A DNA stretch of 64,000 nt from Bifidobacterium adolescentis ATCC 15703 (GTDB lineage Bacteria > Actinomycetota > Actinomycetes > Actinomycetales > Bifidobacteriaceae): NCBI RefSeq assembly GCF_000010425.1, contig NC_008618.1, positions 1,667,946 to 1,731,945 of the forward strand, in the 5' to 3' direction. Every line of letters starts with the position of its first letter. Position 1 is the first letter of the stretch. The translations under genes were made by a program, and so were the position numbers. Positions 9,390 through 17,977 of this stretch are shown here, piece after piece. The notes under the pieces are model-generated. The model searched no databases. It was not told the origin of the DNA and saw only the letters and a list, made by a program, of their open reading frames with translations.

Positions 9390-10478
9390 TCAGGAAACGA
9401 TCGAATCGCGTTCGATGATGCGGCATCGCAACGGTGTCATCGGGCCGTTCTCCAAACGCCTGATCGAATCCTCACTGCGTGCAAGGCTTTCCGTGGCGGC
9501 TTCATCGTCGATCATGGCGACCAGCTGATGCACCGCTTCGAAGCCCATTTCGTAGTGAGGAAGCTCCAAGGTGGTCAACGCGGGCTTGAGCACGTCCGTA
9601 ATGAGCGGCTGGTTGTCGATGCTGATCACGGAAACGTCTGTGCCGATGCCGACCGACCGCTCTCTGGCCGCCTCGTAGATGAAGGTCGCGCGCACATCGT
9701 TGAAGCAGAAGATGCCGTCCGGCTTGATCTCGTCGAACACGCGACCGGCTTCCGAAGCGGCGTTTGTGGCCTCTTCCACGTTGACGACCAACTGCTCGTC
9801 GAAGGGGATGCCCGCGTCCGCGAGCGCTCGGCGATACCCGGCGAACCGCTCCCCCTGGGCGATAATGGTGATTGAGGAACCGTAGTAAACGATGCGTTTG
9901 CAGCCGGCCTGAATCAGCCGATTGGTGGCATCGTACCCTGCCATTTCGTCGTCGGGGTAGATCGAGGGAATCTTGCGATTCTCGTCTTCGCTGTCGACGA
10001 CGACCGTGGGGCTGCCTTCGAGTTCGGCGGGGATCTCCACAACACGGTGGTACATCATGGCATACAGGAAACCGTCCACGCGGTACTGCCGCAGGGCCGC
10101 GATCTCCTGGTTCTCCAGTTCCCGATCGTTTCCCGTGTTGACGGTGAGCAGAATATAGCCGAGTTTGCGCGCTGCCTCCTGCGCTCCCACCAGTACGCGC
10201 CCGGCATGTGGCGAGGTGGCGATCTCATCGGTGATAAAGCCGAGGACATACGACCTGCTGGTGCGCAATGTACGCGCCACGGAGTTCGGCTTGTATCCCA
10301 TTGATTGGGCCGTTCCGCGCACTCGTTGCGCCACCGCCTTGCTGACGCGATTGCGGTCCTTGTTGTTCATGACCAATGACACGGTGCAACTGGAGACGCC
10401 GGCCTCTTTTGCGATGTCTTTGATCGATACCAATGGTTTTGCCTTGTCTGCTTGGCGGCTTTGTGAAGCGGATTCCAT
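9390..10478 (-). CDS. LacI-family transcriptional regulator of the fructosidase operon
   Basis: A sugar-responsive regulator. The N-terminal helix-turn-helix reads VSIKDIAKEAGVSSCTVSL and the hinge region YKPNSVARTLRT, followed by a periplasmic-binding-protein-like effector domain. The start was taken at the ATG at 10478 (MESASQSRQ), 362 aa, preceded at a slightly long distance by AAAGG; a GTG at 10505 is possible. It lies inside the operon between the DUF624 gene and the GH32 gene, so it most likely controls this unit and itself through the palindromes upstream of the binding-protein gene. The effector is probably the imported sugar or a cleavage product. Confidence 0.93.
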   Translation of the reverse strand: MESASQSRQADKAKPLVSIKDIAKEAGVSSCTVSLVMNNKDRNRVSKAVAQRVRGTAQSMGYKPNSVARTLRTSRSYVLGFITDEIATSPHAGRVLVGAQEAARKLGYILLTVNTGNDRELENQEIAALRQYRVDGFLYAMMYHRVVEIPAELEGSPTVVVDSEDENRKIPSIYPDDEMAGYDATNRLIQAGCKRIVYYGSSITIIAQGERFAGYRRALADAGIPFDEQLVVNVEEATNAASEAGRVFDEIKPDGIFCFNDVRATFIYEAARERSVGIGTDVSVISIDNQPLITDVLKPALTTLELPHYEMGFEAVHQLVAMIDDEAATESLARSEDSIRRLENGPMTPLRCRIIERDSIVS

Positions 10479-10513
10479 TGTATGCCCGCCTTTCTTTGGC
10501 GACACTCTGCCGT

Positions 10514-11182
10514 TCAGCTTTTCGCGTATCGGATGCCCGGCTGCTCCCGGTCATGGATGTCCATTCCCGGAATCCGGCCGAACGAGTACACGATCCACGC
10601 AGTGCAGAACATCGGCAGCGACATGCCGAACACCATGAGCAGACCCGGCCATTGCGCCCAGGCAAGGATCGCCAGCAGTGCGAGTCCGATCTGCAGCAGG
10701 GTGCACAGCGGACGGGCCACGATCATGGTCAGTGTTGTGCGGACGATCCACAGCGGACGTTCGTCATAGTTCGCGCGCACCACCCAGACCAGCATGGTGA
10801 AGGCCAGCAATACCAGTGCCAGCACGAACAGTACGCCGGAAACCGCCACGTCGAACGTTCCGCGTGCATGCCAGTTCATCATGTAGTAGTCGATGGCGAG
10901 CACCACCCAGCATACGGCCAACGGCCAGCCGAAGAGATTCGCCTGCTTGAGCTCGTTTTTCCATGCGCCGTGGAAGATGCCCCATACTTCCTTGGCACGC
11001 ATCGACCGATCCTCAGCACGCAGCCACGTGCGGAACGTGGTTTGCGCGGCGGCGCAGGATGGGAAGAATCCCAGCACCACGGCACCCAGCAGTGTGTGCA
11101 CGAGCATGGCGATGTTCACCACGAAGATCGTGAGCAGCAGACGGCAGAACCGTTCATAGGCCACGGAAAAACGAGCGAGCAT
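10514..11182 (-). CDS. DUF624 / YesL-family membrane protein
   Basis: A 222-residue integral membrane protein with about five hydrophobic segments, matching the YesL/DUF624 family that is repeatedly found in operons with Lpl-type sugar importers. The ATG at 11182 has AAAGGGA upstream. Its role in uptake is unknown; being 16 bp from the permease gene it is surely co-expressed. The cytoplasmic motif RAEDRSMRAKEVWGIFHGAWK is typical of the family's conserved region. Confidence 0.88.
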   Translation of the reverse strand: MLARFSVAYERFCRLLLTIFVVNIAMLVHTLLGAVVLGFFPSCAAAQTTFRTWLRAEDRSMRAKEVWGIFHGAWKNELKQANLFGWPLAVCWVVLAIDYYMMNWHARGTFDVAVSGVLFVLALVLLAFTMLVWVVRANYDERPLWIVRTTLTMIVARPLCTLLQIGLALLAILAWAQWPGLLMVFGMSLPMFCTAWIVYSFGRIPGMDIHDREQPGIRYAKS

Positions 11183-11198
11183 GGCGAATCCCTTTCAA

Positions 11199-12137
11199 TC
11201 AGCCCTTGACGGCGCCGAGCATGACGCCCTTGTTGAAGTACTTCTGCAGGAACGGGTACAGCACCAGCAGAGGCAGGGTGGAGACGATGATGATGCCGAA
11301 CTTGATCTGGTCGGCCGCCTGCTGTTGGGCCGCGGCGTTGACGTTCGTACCGGTGCCTTGTGCCACCAGCAGCAACTGCTGCAAGACCACCTGCAACGGC
11401 TGCTTTGTGTCGTCGGTGATGTAGATCAAGCCTGTCATGAAGTCGTTCCAGTGGCCGACGAAGTAGTACAGGCCGATGACGGCGAGGATGGCGGAGCTTA
11501 ACGGCAGCACGATCTTGAAGAAGTAGCCGAAGTAGCTCAGGCCGTCGATCTGCGCAGCATCATGCAGTTCCTCCGGAATGGAGGTTTCGAAGAAGGAGCG
11601 CGCCACGATCACGTTGTATACGGAGACAGCGCCGGGCAGGATGAACACCCACATGGTGTTGTTGATGCCGAGGGCTTTGTACAGCAAATAGTTCGGAATC
11701 AGGCCGCCGCTGATGAACATGGTGACGGTGAACAGGAACATGATGACGCGGCGCGGCTTGAATTCGCGGCGGGACAGCGCGAAGGCGCAGGGGATGGTCA
11801 CGGCCATGTTGACCGCGGTGCCGACCACCGAGTAGATGATCGTGTTGAGATAGCCCTGCCAGATGCGATGGTTGGTGAACACCTTCGCATAGCCGGCGAA
11901 GGTCACGCCCTTAGGCAGCAGTGACACTTCGCCGCCGGCCACAGCGTTCGGATTGGAGAACGATGCGATGACCACGAACCACAGGGGGTAGAGCACTGCG
12001 ACCACGGTGAACACCAGAAGCAGCACGATGACAAAGTCGACGGCCAGATCACCTGGCGTTTTCTTCTGACGTACATGCTTGTTCCAGGGAATATCGTTCT
12101 TGCTTTGGGCAACGGCCCCGGTTGTTGTTGCAGACAT
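11199..12137 (-). CDS. ABC sugar transporter permease, LplC/YtcP type
   Basis: An inner-membrane permease of a carbohydrate ABC importer (MalG-like superfamily). It has an N-terminal membrane segment after a basic start and the cytoplasmic EAA loop EELHDAAQIDGLSYFGYFFKIVLPL that contacts the ATPase. The C-terminus LFPFLQKYFNKGVMLGAVKG is characteristic of the LplC/YtcP branch. The ATG at 12137 follows AGGAGG. No ATPase gene is present nearby, so a shared MsmK-type ATPase encoded elsewhere is expected. Confidence 0.94.
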   Translation of the reverse strand: MSATTTGAVAQSKNDIPWNKHVRQKKTPGDLAVDFVIVLLLVFTVVAVLYPLWFVVIASFSNPNAVAGGEVSLLPKGVTFAGYAKVFTNHRIWQGYLNTIIYSVVGTAVNMAVTIPCAFALSRREFKPRRVIMFLFTVTMFISGGLIPNYLLYKALGINNTMWVFILPGAVSVYNVIVARSFFETSIPEELHDAAQIDGLSYFGYFFKIVLPLSSAILAVIGLYYFVGHWNDFMTGLIYITDDTKQPLQVVLQQLLLVAQGTGTNVNAAAQQQAADQIKFGIIIVSTLPLLVLYPFLQKYFNKGVMLGAVKG

Positions 12138-12149
12138 GATGACTGCCTC

Positions 12150-13121
12150 CTAGAAAATGCTCGTATCGGAAACGCGCTTGGCGATCGCGTTCGCGGTGAT
12201 CAGGAAGACGAAGTTGACCAAGGTATTGAACAGGCCGATGGCGGTCGAATACGAATACTGGCCGTTAATAATACCGATCTTGTAGGTGTAGGTCGCGATG
12301 ACCTCGGTGGCCGGCATATTCAGCGAATTCTGCATCAGGTAGATCTTGTCGAAACCCACGTTGAGCACGGAACCCATGTTCATGATGAGCAAGATTGCGC
12401 AGGTCGGCATGATCGCCGGCAGGTCGACGTAACGGATCAGTTGCAGACGGCCGGCGCCATCGATCTTCGCGGCCTCGTACAGCGAGGTGTCCACGCCGGC
12501 GAGCGCGGCCAGGTAGATGATGGAGTTCCAGCCGACGTGCTGCCAGACTTCGGAGATCCAGTAGACGGCGGTGATGGCGCTGGTGGAGCCCATCAGCGAT
12601 TCGTCGCCGAAGAAGCGGCCCAGGATGCCGGAGCCCGGGGACAGGAAGATGTTGAGCATCGAGACGATGACCACCACGGAGATGAAGTGGGGCATGTAGG
12701 TGACGGTCTGTACGAAGCCCTTGATTTTCTTGGAGCCGATCTGGTTGATCAGCAGGGCCAGGATGATTGGGAAGATGAAGCCCATGACCAGCGTCCACAG
12801 GGAGATGCGGACGGTGTTGGTCATGATCTCGCCGAAGAGCGGGTTATGGAAGAACTCGTTGAAATATTTGAATCCTACGAACTTGCCGCCGGTCAGACCC
12901 TTGGTCGGGTCGAATTCACGGAAGGCAAGCTGGATGCCCCACATCGGCACGTAGGCGAACAGGCCGACGAAGAACAGGGCGGGAGCGGTGAGGATCCACA
13001 GCTGCCAGTAGCGGCGGAAGTGGTCGGCGATGCGATCGAGCAGACCTGGTTTCTTGCGGTCGGGAGCCGCTTCCATCGCCACGGTCCGTGCAGCAACGCC
13101 TTGCGATGTTTGTGCACTCAT
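12150..13121 (-). CDS. ABC sugar transporter permease, LplB/YteP type
   Basis: The partner permease (MalF-like). It has six hydrophobic segments and an EAA loop (DTSLYEAAKIDGAGRLQLIRYVDLPAI). The start at the ATG at 13121 (MSAQTSQGV) is chosen because GGAG lies 7 nt upstream; an upstream in-frame start adds twelve residues without a ribosome site. It ends 12 bp before the second permease. The GH32 enzyme, LacI regulator and DUF624 protein in the same operon support an oligosaccharide substrate. Confidence 0.94.
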   Translation of the reverse strand: MSAQTSQGVAARTVAMEAAPDRKKPGLLDRIADHFRRYWQLWILTAPALFFVGLFAYVPMWGIQLAFREFDPTKGLTGGKFVGFKYFNEFFHNPLFGEIMTNTVRISLWTLVMGFIFPIILALLINQIGSKKIKGFVQTVTYMPHFISVVVIVSMLNIFLSPGSGILGRFFGDESLMGSTSAITAVYWISEVWQHVGWNSIIYLAALAGVDTSLYEAAKIDGAGRLQLIRYVDLPAIMPTCAILLIMNMGSVLNVGFDKIYLMQNSLNMPATEVIATYTYKIGIINGQYSYSTAIGLFNTLVNFVFLITANAIAKRVSDTSIF

Positions 13122-13161
13122 GTTGGTCTCCAATTTAGGATGATTGCTAGGGAACAAAAAT

Positions 13162-13215
13162 GCGGGGTCCGGCGGCAGTCACGGGAGAGAAACGAACCCG
13201 TGCGATGGACCCCGC
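13162..13215 (-). repeat. Nested intercistronic hairpin after the solute-binding-protein gene
   Basis: An outer 9-bp stem GCGGGGTCC/GGACCCCGC (13162-13170 with 13207-13215) encloses an inner 6-bp stem CACGGG/CCCGTG. It lies between the binding-protein stop and the permease start. It has no T-tract, so it is more likely to protect the upstream mRNA or attenuate partly than to end transcription. Confidence 0.65.
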
Positions 13216-13227
13216 GGTATTACTTGG

Positions 13228-14835
13228 CTACTTGGTGTACTTGTCGTACCACTTCTGCCAAATCTTGATGTTGGCGTCGAGGCCGAGGGTCGGTTCGGAC
13301 ACCTTCTTCACGTAGGCATCCCATTCCTTGTCGATGCCGCCCTTCTGGACCCACTTCGCGATCTGGTTGTTCGCGTAGTTGGAGATGGCGGTGTTGTTGT
13401 TTTGCAGGGTGTTGGAGTCCTCGGTATTCGGGCGCACGTAAATCGGTACGACATCCTTGACGCCGTCGACGCGGTTGCGCGCCTCACGAATGGCCAAATC
13501 GGACGCAGTGACCTGGTCGGCGTTGGTGTCGTTGACCATCTTCACGTCGTCGCGAATCCAGCCACCGAAGCGGTCCTGCAGGGCGACGGCGCGGGTATCA
13601 GGATATTCGGCGTAGGCTTTAGCCTTGTCGATGGTGTACTGGTGGTCGCCGTCATCGGAGACGATATCCGGAATAGAGCCGAAGAATCCAGCCACGGAAA
13701 GCTTCTCGCCGTACATGGCGTCGATCACCTTGTAGATGGCGTCCTGGTTGGCTGCGTTCGGGTTGACGGTCAGGCCGGAACCGGAGTAGGCCCAGCGGCA
13801 GGCGTCCTGGGAATAATCCCACTTGACCTGGGAGTCGGGCGTGGAGGCGTCTTTCTTCAGCGGCGGCAGGGTGACGTACTGGTCGCCAAGCGCGTTGCCG
13901 TATTCGGAGTAGTTGGACCAACCGAAGGAGACGCCGGTCAGCGCGGTCTTGCCGTCACTGACGGTCTGCGAAGTGTATTGCGAGGCGTCGCGGGTGAGCA
14001 CATCCTTCGGGATAAGGCCCTTGGCCATGAGTCCGTGCAGGTAGGAGACGACGTCCTTGAGCGCGTCGGAGGTGTAATAGCTCTTAACCTTGCCGTTGTC
14101 CACATAATAGCCCTGTTCGGAAGCGCCGCCGCCCATGAAGGAGGTGACCACGCCTTCGGAGTTCATCAGCGCCAGAGGGCTCCACAGGCCGAAGCCGAGG
14201 CTGCGGATATTCATCGGCACCTCATCGGCCTTGCCGTTGCCGTTCGGATCCTGGGTCTTGAATGCATCGAGCACGTTCTCGAGCTCGTCCCAAGTGGTCG
14301 GCATCTGGAGTCCCAGCTTGTCCAGCCAGGTCTTGTTGATAAACATGTGAGTGCCGGAAACCTCGTAACCCTTGCCGCGGTCGGAGGGCAGCATGGCGAT
14401 CTTGGTGCCATCGGTAACGTACTTCGCAGCGCCCGGCTGGGCCTTGAGGAACTTCTTGACGTTCGGCATCTTATCCAGATGCGGCTTGAGATCCTCGAAG
14501 TAGGTGCTGTACTTGGCCGCATCCACCATGCTGAACAAGCTCAAGCCAATGTCCGGGAATTCACCGGCGGCCATCTTGGCGCTCTTCTGCTGACCCCAAG
14601 CGTTGTCGGCGACTTCCTGCCACTTGATGGTGCAGTCGCAGGCGGCTTCCAGATCCTTGGTGTACTGGGTGTCCTGCATCGGATGGTCGGTCACGTTGCG
14701 ACGAACCAGAATATTGACGATTGGCTTGCCGTTCTCGTCTGTGGTGGCCTGCTTGTTGCCGCAGGCGGCAAACGTCGTGACCATAGTCGCGACTGCAGCT
14801 ATTGATGCCAACAGGCGAACACTTCTTCGTGCCAT
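13228..14835 (-). CDS. Extracellular solute-binding lipoprotein, LplA/YtcQ type
   Basis: The substrate-binding component of the sugar importer, 535 aa. A lipoprotein signal peptide ends at TTFAAC-GNKQ, placing the lipidated Cys near residue 25 and anchoring the protein on the outer face of the membrane. The long size and the WDELENVLDAFKTQDPNGNGKADEVP region (an EF-hand-like calcium loop, D-P-N-G-N-G-K-A-D) are typical of this family. AAGGAG precedes the ATG at 14835. It is the first gene of the operon and is separated from the permeases by a strong hairpin, consistent with its expected higher expression. Confidence 0.93.
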   Translation of the reverse strand: MARRSVRLLASIAAVATMVTTFAACGNKQATTDENGKPIVNILVRRNVTDHPMQDTQYTKDLEAACDCTIKWQEVADNAWGQQKSAKMAAGEFPDIGLSLFSMVDAAKYSTYFEDLKPHLDKMPNVKKFLKAQPGAAKYVTDGTKIAMLPSDRGKGYEVSGTHMFINKTWLDKLGLQMPTTWDELENVLDAFKTQDPNGNGKADEVPMNIRSLGFGLWSPLALMNSEGVVTSFMGGGASEQGYYVDNGKVKSYYTSDALKDVVSYLHGLMAKGLIPKDVLTRDASQYTSQTVSDGKTALTGVSFGWSNYSEYGNALGDQYVTLPPLKKDASTPDSQVKWDYSQDACRWAYSGSGLTVNPNAANQDAIYKVIDAMYGEKLSVAGFFGSIPDIVSDDGDHQYTIDKAKAYAEYPDTRAVALQDRFGGWIRDDVKMVNDTNADQVTASDLAIREARNRVDGVKDVVPIYVRPNTEDSNTLQNNNTAISNYANNQIAKWVQKGGIDKEWDAYVKKVSEPTLGLDANIKIWQKWYDKYTK

Positions 14836-14931
14836 GATTAGGCTCCTTCTTCCTTGATGTTTCCTCCTCGTACCGATGTAAGACGCACCGGTACGACCTC
14901 ATCAGCCGCTTGCTTTGCGGTGATTAACACT

Positions 14932-15098
14932 ATAAATCGTTAATCGTTTAATGTCAAACGTTAATCGTTTATCTCAATAGTTAGCGCTCTCATCAACCAG
15001 TCCCCCCAGCGTCGCAAACGTAAACTTCGGCTCCATACTGCCGTTCTTGCAGAACACCGGAATCACCCACATCGCGACACGCCGTTAATCGTATAACG
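14932..15098 (-). promoter_or_regulatory. Candidate LacI operators upstream of the sugar operon
   Basis: Three related palindrome-like sites lie upstream of the binding-protein gene. AAACGTTAATCGTTT (14956-14970) has 5-bp arms; a degenerate copy AATCGTTAATCGTTT abuts it from about 14935; and CGTTAATCGTATAACG lies at 15083-15098. The shared CGTTAATCG core suggests one regulator, most simply the LacI protein at 9390-10478. A sequence-only inference. Confidence 0.5.
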
Positions 15099-15199
15099 TA
15101 TCGTTTTTCATCAAATACACGTACAACCCGTCCGTTGTACGCACAAAAGCGTAGCCGAACATGACGGCCACCAAGTCGACACGTCGCTACTTACGAAAG

Positions 15200-15235
15200 G
15201 TGCTCCCCTCCTTCAGAAAAGAAGGAGGGGAGCAC
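15200..15235. repeat. Perfect 15-bp inverted repeat
   Basis: GTGCTCCCCTCCTTC (15200-15214), a six-base loop, then its exact complement (15221-15235). It lies in the 600-bp gap between the sugar operon and galK, about 130 bp beyond the galK terminator. On the minus strand CTTTCG follows, so it might be a second, backup terminator. Its role is otherwise unknown. Confidence 0.6.
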
Positions 15236-15366
15236 GAATACGATCACAGACAGCATCAGGCCAAACACGTAGCCGCACCGGGAGCCGGGATGAAGCATTC
15301 GGCATCGTACCTGCTGGTCATCGCTGTGGGATACGCTGGTGCGCCATCTGGTCCACAAGTAAATCG

Positions 15367-15427
15367 TGCAAAACGCGCGTTGGCGCACGTCCTTTTTCAT
15401 GGGCGTGCGCCAACGCGCATTTTTGCA
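15367..15427 (-). terminator. Terminator of the galactose operon
   Basis: A perfect 15-bp GC-rich stem (15375-15389 with 15404-15418) is extended by A-rich and T-rich arms TGCAAAA/TTTTGCA and lies just beyond the galK stop. The minus-strand tail is GTTTTGCACG. Confidence 0.85.
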
Positions 15428-15440
15428 TCGGCTTCTGCGA

Positions 15441-16691
15441 TCAGGCCTCGCGGCTCGCGGAAGCCGCAGCGAACGCCGGCAAGGCGCGAGGCGCGTTGAA
15501 GCCTTCCTTTTCGAAGCGGTCAGCAATCTTCTGTGCGATCTCGTGACCCTGACCCTTGTCCACCAACGCGATGATGGAGCCGCCAAAGCCGCCGCCGGTC
15601 ATACGTGCGCCGTACGCGCCGTTGACACGAGCCACATCCACGGCAATATCCAGCTCGGGCACAGTCACTTCATAATCCGCAGCGAGCGAATCATGAGACG
15701 CGTTGAACAGTCGGCCTGCCTCGTCGATCTTGCCGTTGGCGAAGGCACGCACGAAGGAGTTGACACGGGCGATTTCGGTGATGACGTGGCGCACGCGCTT
15801 CTTCATCGTGTCGTCTTCCAGCTTGTCGAGCGTTTCCTTGAGCGCCTGGAACGGATCGTCGGACTTGGCGATGCTGTCGGCGACCACACGCAGGTTGGCC
15901 ACGCCGAGGATTTCGGCAGCCTTCTCGCAAGTGGCACGACGCTGGGCATACTGGCCGTCGTTGAGCTGATGCGGAGCCTGAGTGTCAAGCACCAGCAGTT
16001 CCAGACCGTACTTGTCGAGATCGAATTCCTGCTGGGAGACGTTCTCCAGCGGGCTCAGCTCTGGACGGCAGTCAAGACGCAACGCATGGCCGAAAGTGCA
16101 ACGCATGGATGCGTTCTGGTCGAGACCACCGGTGGACGCGCCCGCCATGTCGTTTTCCGACTTGATGGCGGCGTTGATCAGCGTCACACGACCGGCATCG
16201 GATGCGCCATAACCCAAACCGTACACATCATCCAGCGCCAAGGCGGTGGAGCAGGTCATGGCTGCGGAGGAGCTCAGACCGGATCCGAGCGGCACGCAGG
16301 AGGAGAATGCCGCGTCGAAGCCCTGCACCGCATCGAAGCCGGCTTCGCGCAATGCCCAGGCAACGCCTACCGGGTAGGCGGCCCAGCCTTCCACACCACC
16401 GGCCTGCAGACCATCGAGGTCGGCTTCGGTAACGTTTCCGGAATCAACGTCGGAAACCACGCGCACCTTGGTGTCTTCACGCGGCTTGAGCGCGATGAAC
16501 GTGCGGTGCGGCAGTGCGATCGGCAGGCACAGGCCCGCGTTGTAGTCGGTGTGTTCGCCAATCAGGTTCACACGGCCCGGTGCGGCCCATACGCCAGCCG
16601 GTTCCTCACCGTAGGTGGCTCGGAACAGGTCGGTCGCGTTCTTCACACCCTCGTCATGCGAGAGCGGCTCAATGAATTCAACAGCAGTCAT
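15441..16691 (-). CDS. galK: Galactokinase
   Basis: A GHMP kinase that phosphorylates galactose to galactose-1-phosphate, the entry step of the Leloir pathway. Visible motifs are the galactose-binding signature GRVNLIGEHTDYNAG (about 39-53), the ATP loop PLGSGLSSSAAM (about 134-145) and the C-terminal GHMP motif MTGGGFGGS. The 416 residues are a normal family length. AAAGGAC precedes the ATG at 16691. It is the last gene of the deoR-galT-galK unit and is followed by a strong terminator. Confidence 0.97.
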   Translation of the reverse strand: MTAVEFIEPLSHDEGVKNATDLFRATYGEEPAGVWAAPGRVNLIGEHTDYNAGLCLPIALPHRTFIALKPREDTKVRVVSDVDSGNVTEADLDGLQAGGVEGWAAYPVGVAWALREAGFDAVQGFDAAFSSCVPLGSGLSSSAAMTCSTALALDDVYGLGYGASDAGRVTLINAAIKSENDMAGASTGGLDQNASMRCTFGHALRLDCRPELSPLENVSQQEFDLDKYGLELLVLDTQAPHQLNDGQYAQRRATCEKAAEILGVANLRVVADSIAKSDDPFQALKETLDKLEDDTMKKRVRHVITEIARVNSFVRAFANGKIDEAGRLFNASHDSLAADYEVTVPELDIAVDVARVNGAYGARMTGGGFGGSIIALVDKGQGHEIAQKIADRFEKEGFNAPRALPAFAAASASREA

Positions 16692-16722
16692 TGGTGTTTT
16701 GTCCTTTGGGTTTTATTGGCTT

Positions 16723-17973
16723 TCAGCCTTCGATATCGATTGGTCCGAGCTCGTGGAAGCGCTTGGCGATGAGTTCCGGCGTGGTGTCGGACACCCATGC
16801 GGCCATGCCTGATTCGGAGCCGGCCAGATACTTGATTTTGTTGGCGGCGCGGCGGAACGAGAAGAACTGCAGGTTGAGGCGGTAGTTTTCGCGGCGCTTG
16901 TCGTGGATCGGGGCCTGATGCCATGCTGCGATGTACGGCAGGTCCATGCCCTTGCCGTCACCCTTGTCGAAGAACGCGTTGCCGCGCTTGAGCAGGGTGG
17001 AGTACATGACGGCCAGATCCCAACGCTCCTGATCGTTGAGCTCGTCGAGGGTGAGCACGTCACGCACCGGGGCCACATGCACCTCGAGCGGCCAGCGTGC
17101 CGCGGCCGGCACATAGGCGACCCAACTGTGGTTGCGCATGACGATGCGCTCCCCGGCCTCGATTTCGGAGTTCATGAGATCCTTGAGCAGGTTGCCGCCG
17201 GTCTTCTCATGGTAGGCTTCGGTCTGCTTGAGTTCGGCTTCCATCTTCGGTGCGATGAACGGATAGCAGTAGACCTGGCCGTGAGGGTGCGCCAGGGAGA
17301 CGCCGATTTCCTGACCGTGGTTCTCGAACGGGAAGATCTGCTCGATGCCCTCCATCTTGGAGATTTCGGCGGTACGGAACGCCCATGCCTCCACGACGGT
17401 GCGCAGGCGGGAGACCGGCAGGTCCGCCGGCAGGCCGTTTTCGTCCGGGTCGAAGCAGATCACTTCGCAGCGGCCTGCGGCGAGCTTCTTCTCCCACAGC
17501 GGGTTGCCGTTGACGTATTCCACGGCTTCGGAACGGCCCGGCACGCGAACCATCGACGGGAAGCGGTTTTCGAACACGACCACGTTGTAGTCGGTATCCG
17601 GCACTTCGCCATCCTGGTACGGATCGCCCGGCTTGCGCGCGGCCAGCGGATTGCCTTTGGCCGTCGCGCCCGGACCGGCGGTGATCGGACGGTTCATACG
17701 TGCGGTCGCCATCGGAATCCAATCGCCGGTCAGTGGGTCGCGACGCATTTCGGGAGCCGCATACGGCACTTCCTCGCCAGCGGCGTTGAGCTGGTTGGAG
17801 AAACGGTACGGAAGTTGGCGCGGATCCTTCAGTTCGCGAGTCTTGACGCCGGAGACGTATTCCGGATCGTCATCGAGATAGAAGAAGTCGCGGCCATCGG
17901 CAAGCGTGGTCGGCGTGATACGGATATGCTCCTTCGCATATTCTCCCGGAGTGTAGTTGACGAAATCACTCAT
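16723..17973 (-). CDS. galT: Galactose-1-phosphate uridylyltransferase
   Basis: This enzyme transfers UMP from UDP-glucose to galactose-1-phosphate. The active-site motif HPHGQVYCYPF is present and the nucleophilic His is the second of the HPH pair. The protein is 416 aa from the ATG at 17973 (MSDFVNYTPGEY), with GAAGGTG upstream; the longer in-frame extension overlaps deoR and is not credible. It lies 31 bp before galK and 4 bp after the deoR stop, so the three genes are co-transcribed. In bifidobacteria galT also feeds lacto-N-biose and galactose catabolism. Confidence 0.96.
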   Translation of the reverse strand: MSDFVNYTPGEYAKEHIRITPTTLADGRDFFYLDDDPEYVSGVKTRELKDPRQLPYRFSNQLNAAGEEVPYAAPEMRRDPLTGDWIPMATARMNRPITAGPGATAKGNPLAARKPGDPYQDGEVPDTDYNVVVFENRFPSMVRVPGRSEAVEYVNGNPLWEKKLAAGRCEVICFDPDENGLPADLPVSRLRTVVEAWAFRTAEISKMEGIEQIFPFENHGQEIGVSLAHPHGQVYCYPFIAPKMEAELKQTEAYHEKTGGNLLKDLMNSEIEAGERIVMRNHSWVAYVPAAARWPLEVHVAPVRDVLTLDELNDQERWDLAVMYSTLLKRGNAFFDKGDGKGMDLPYIAAWHQAPIHDKRRENYRLNLQFFSFRRAANKIKYLAGSESGMAAWVSDTTPELIAKRFHELGPIDIEG

Positions 17974-17977
17974 GTGA

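Noticed and set aside
15161..15586. Overlapping ORFs of 112 and 131 codons in the galK-sugar operon gap
   Set aside because: They run through terminators and hairpins on opposite strands and have no ribosome site or recognisable protein.
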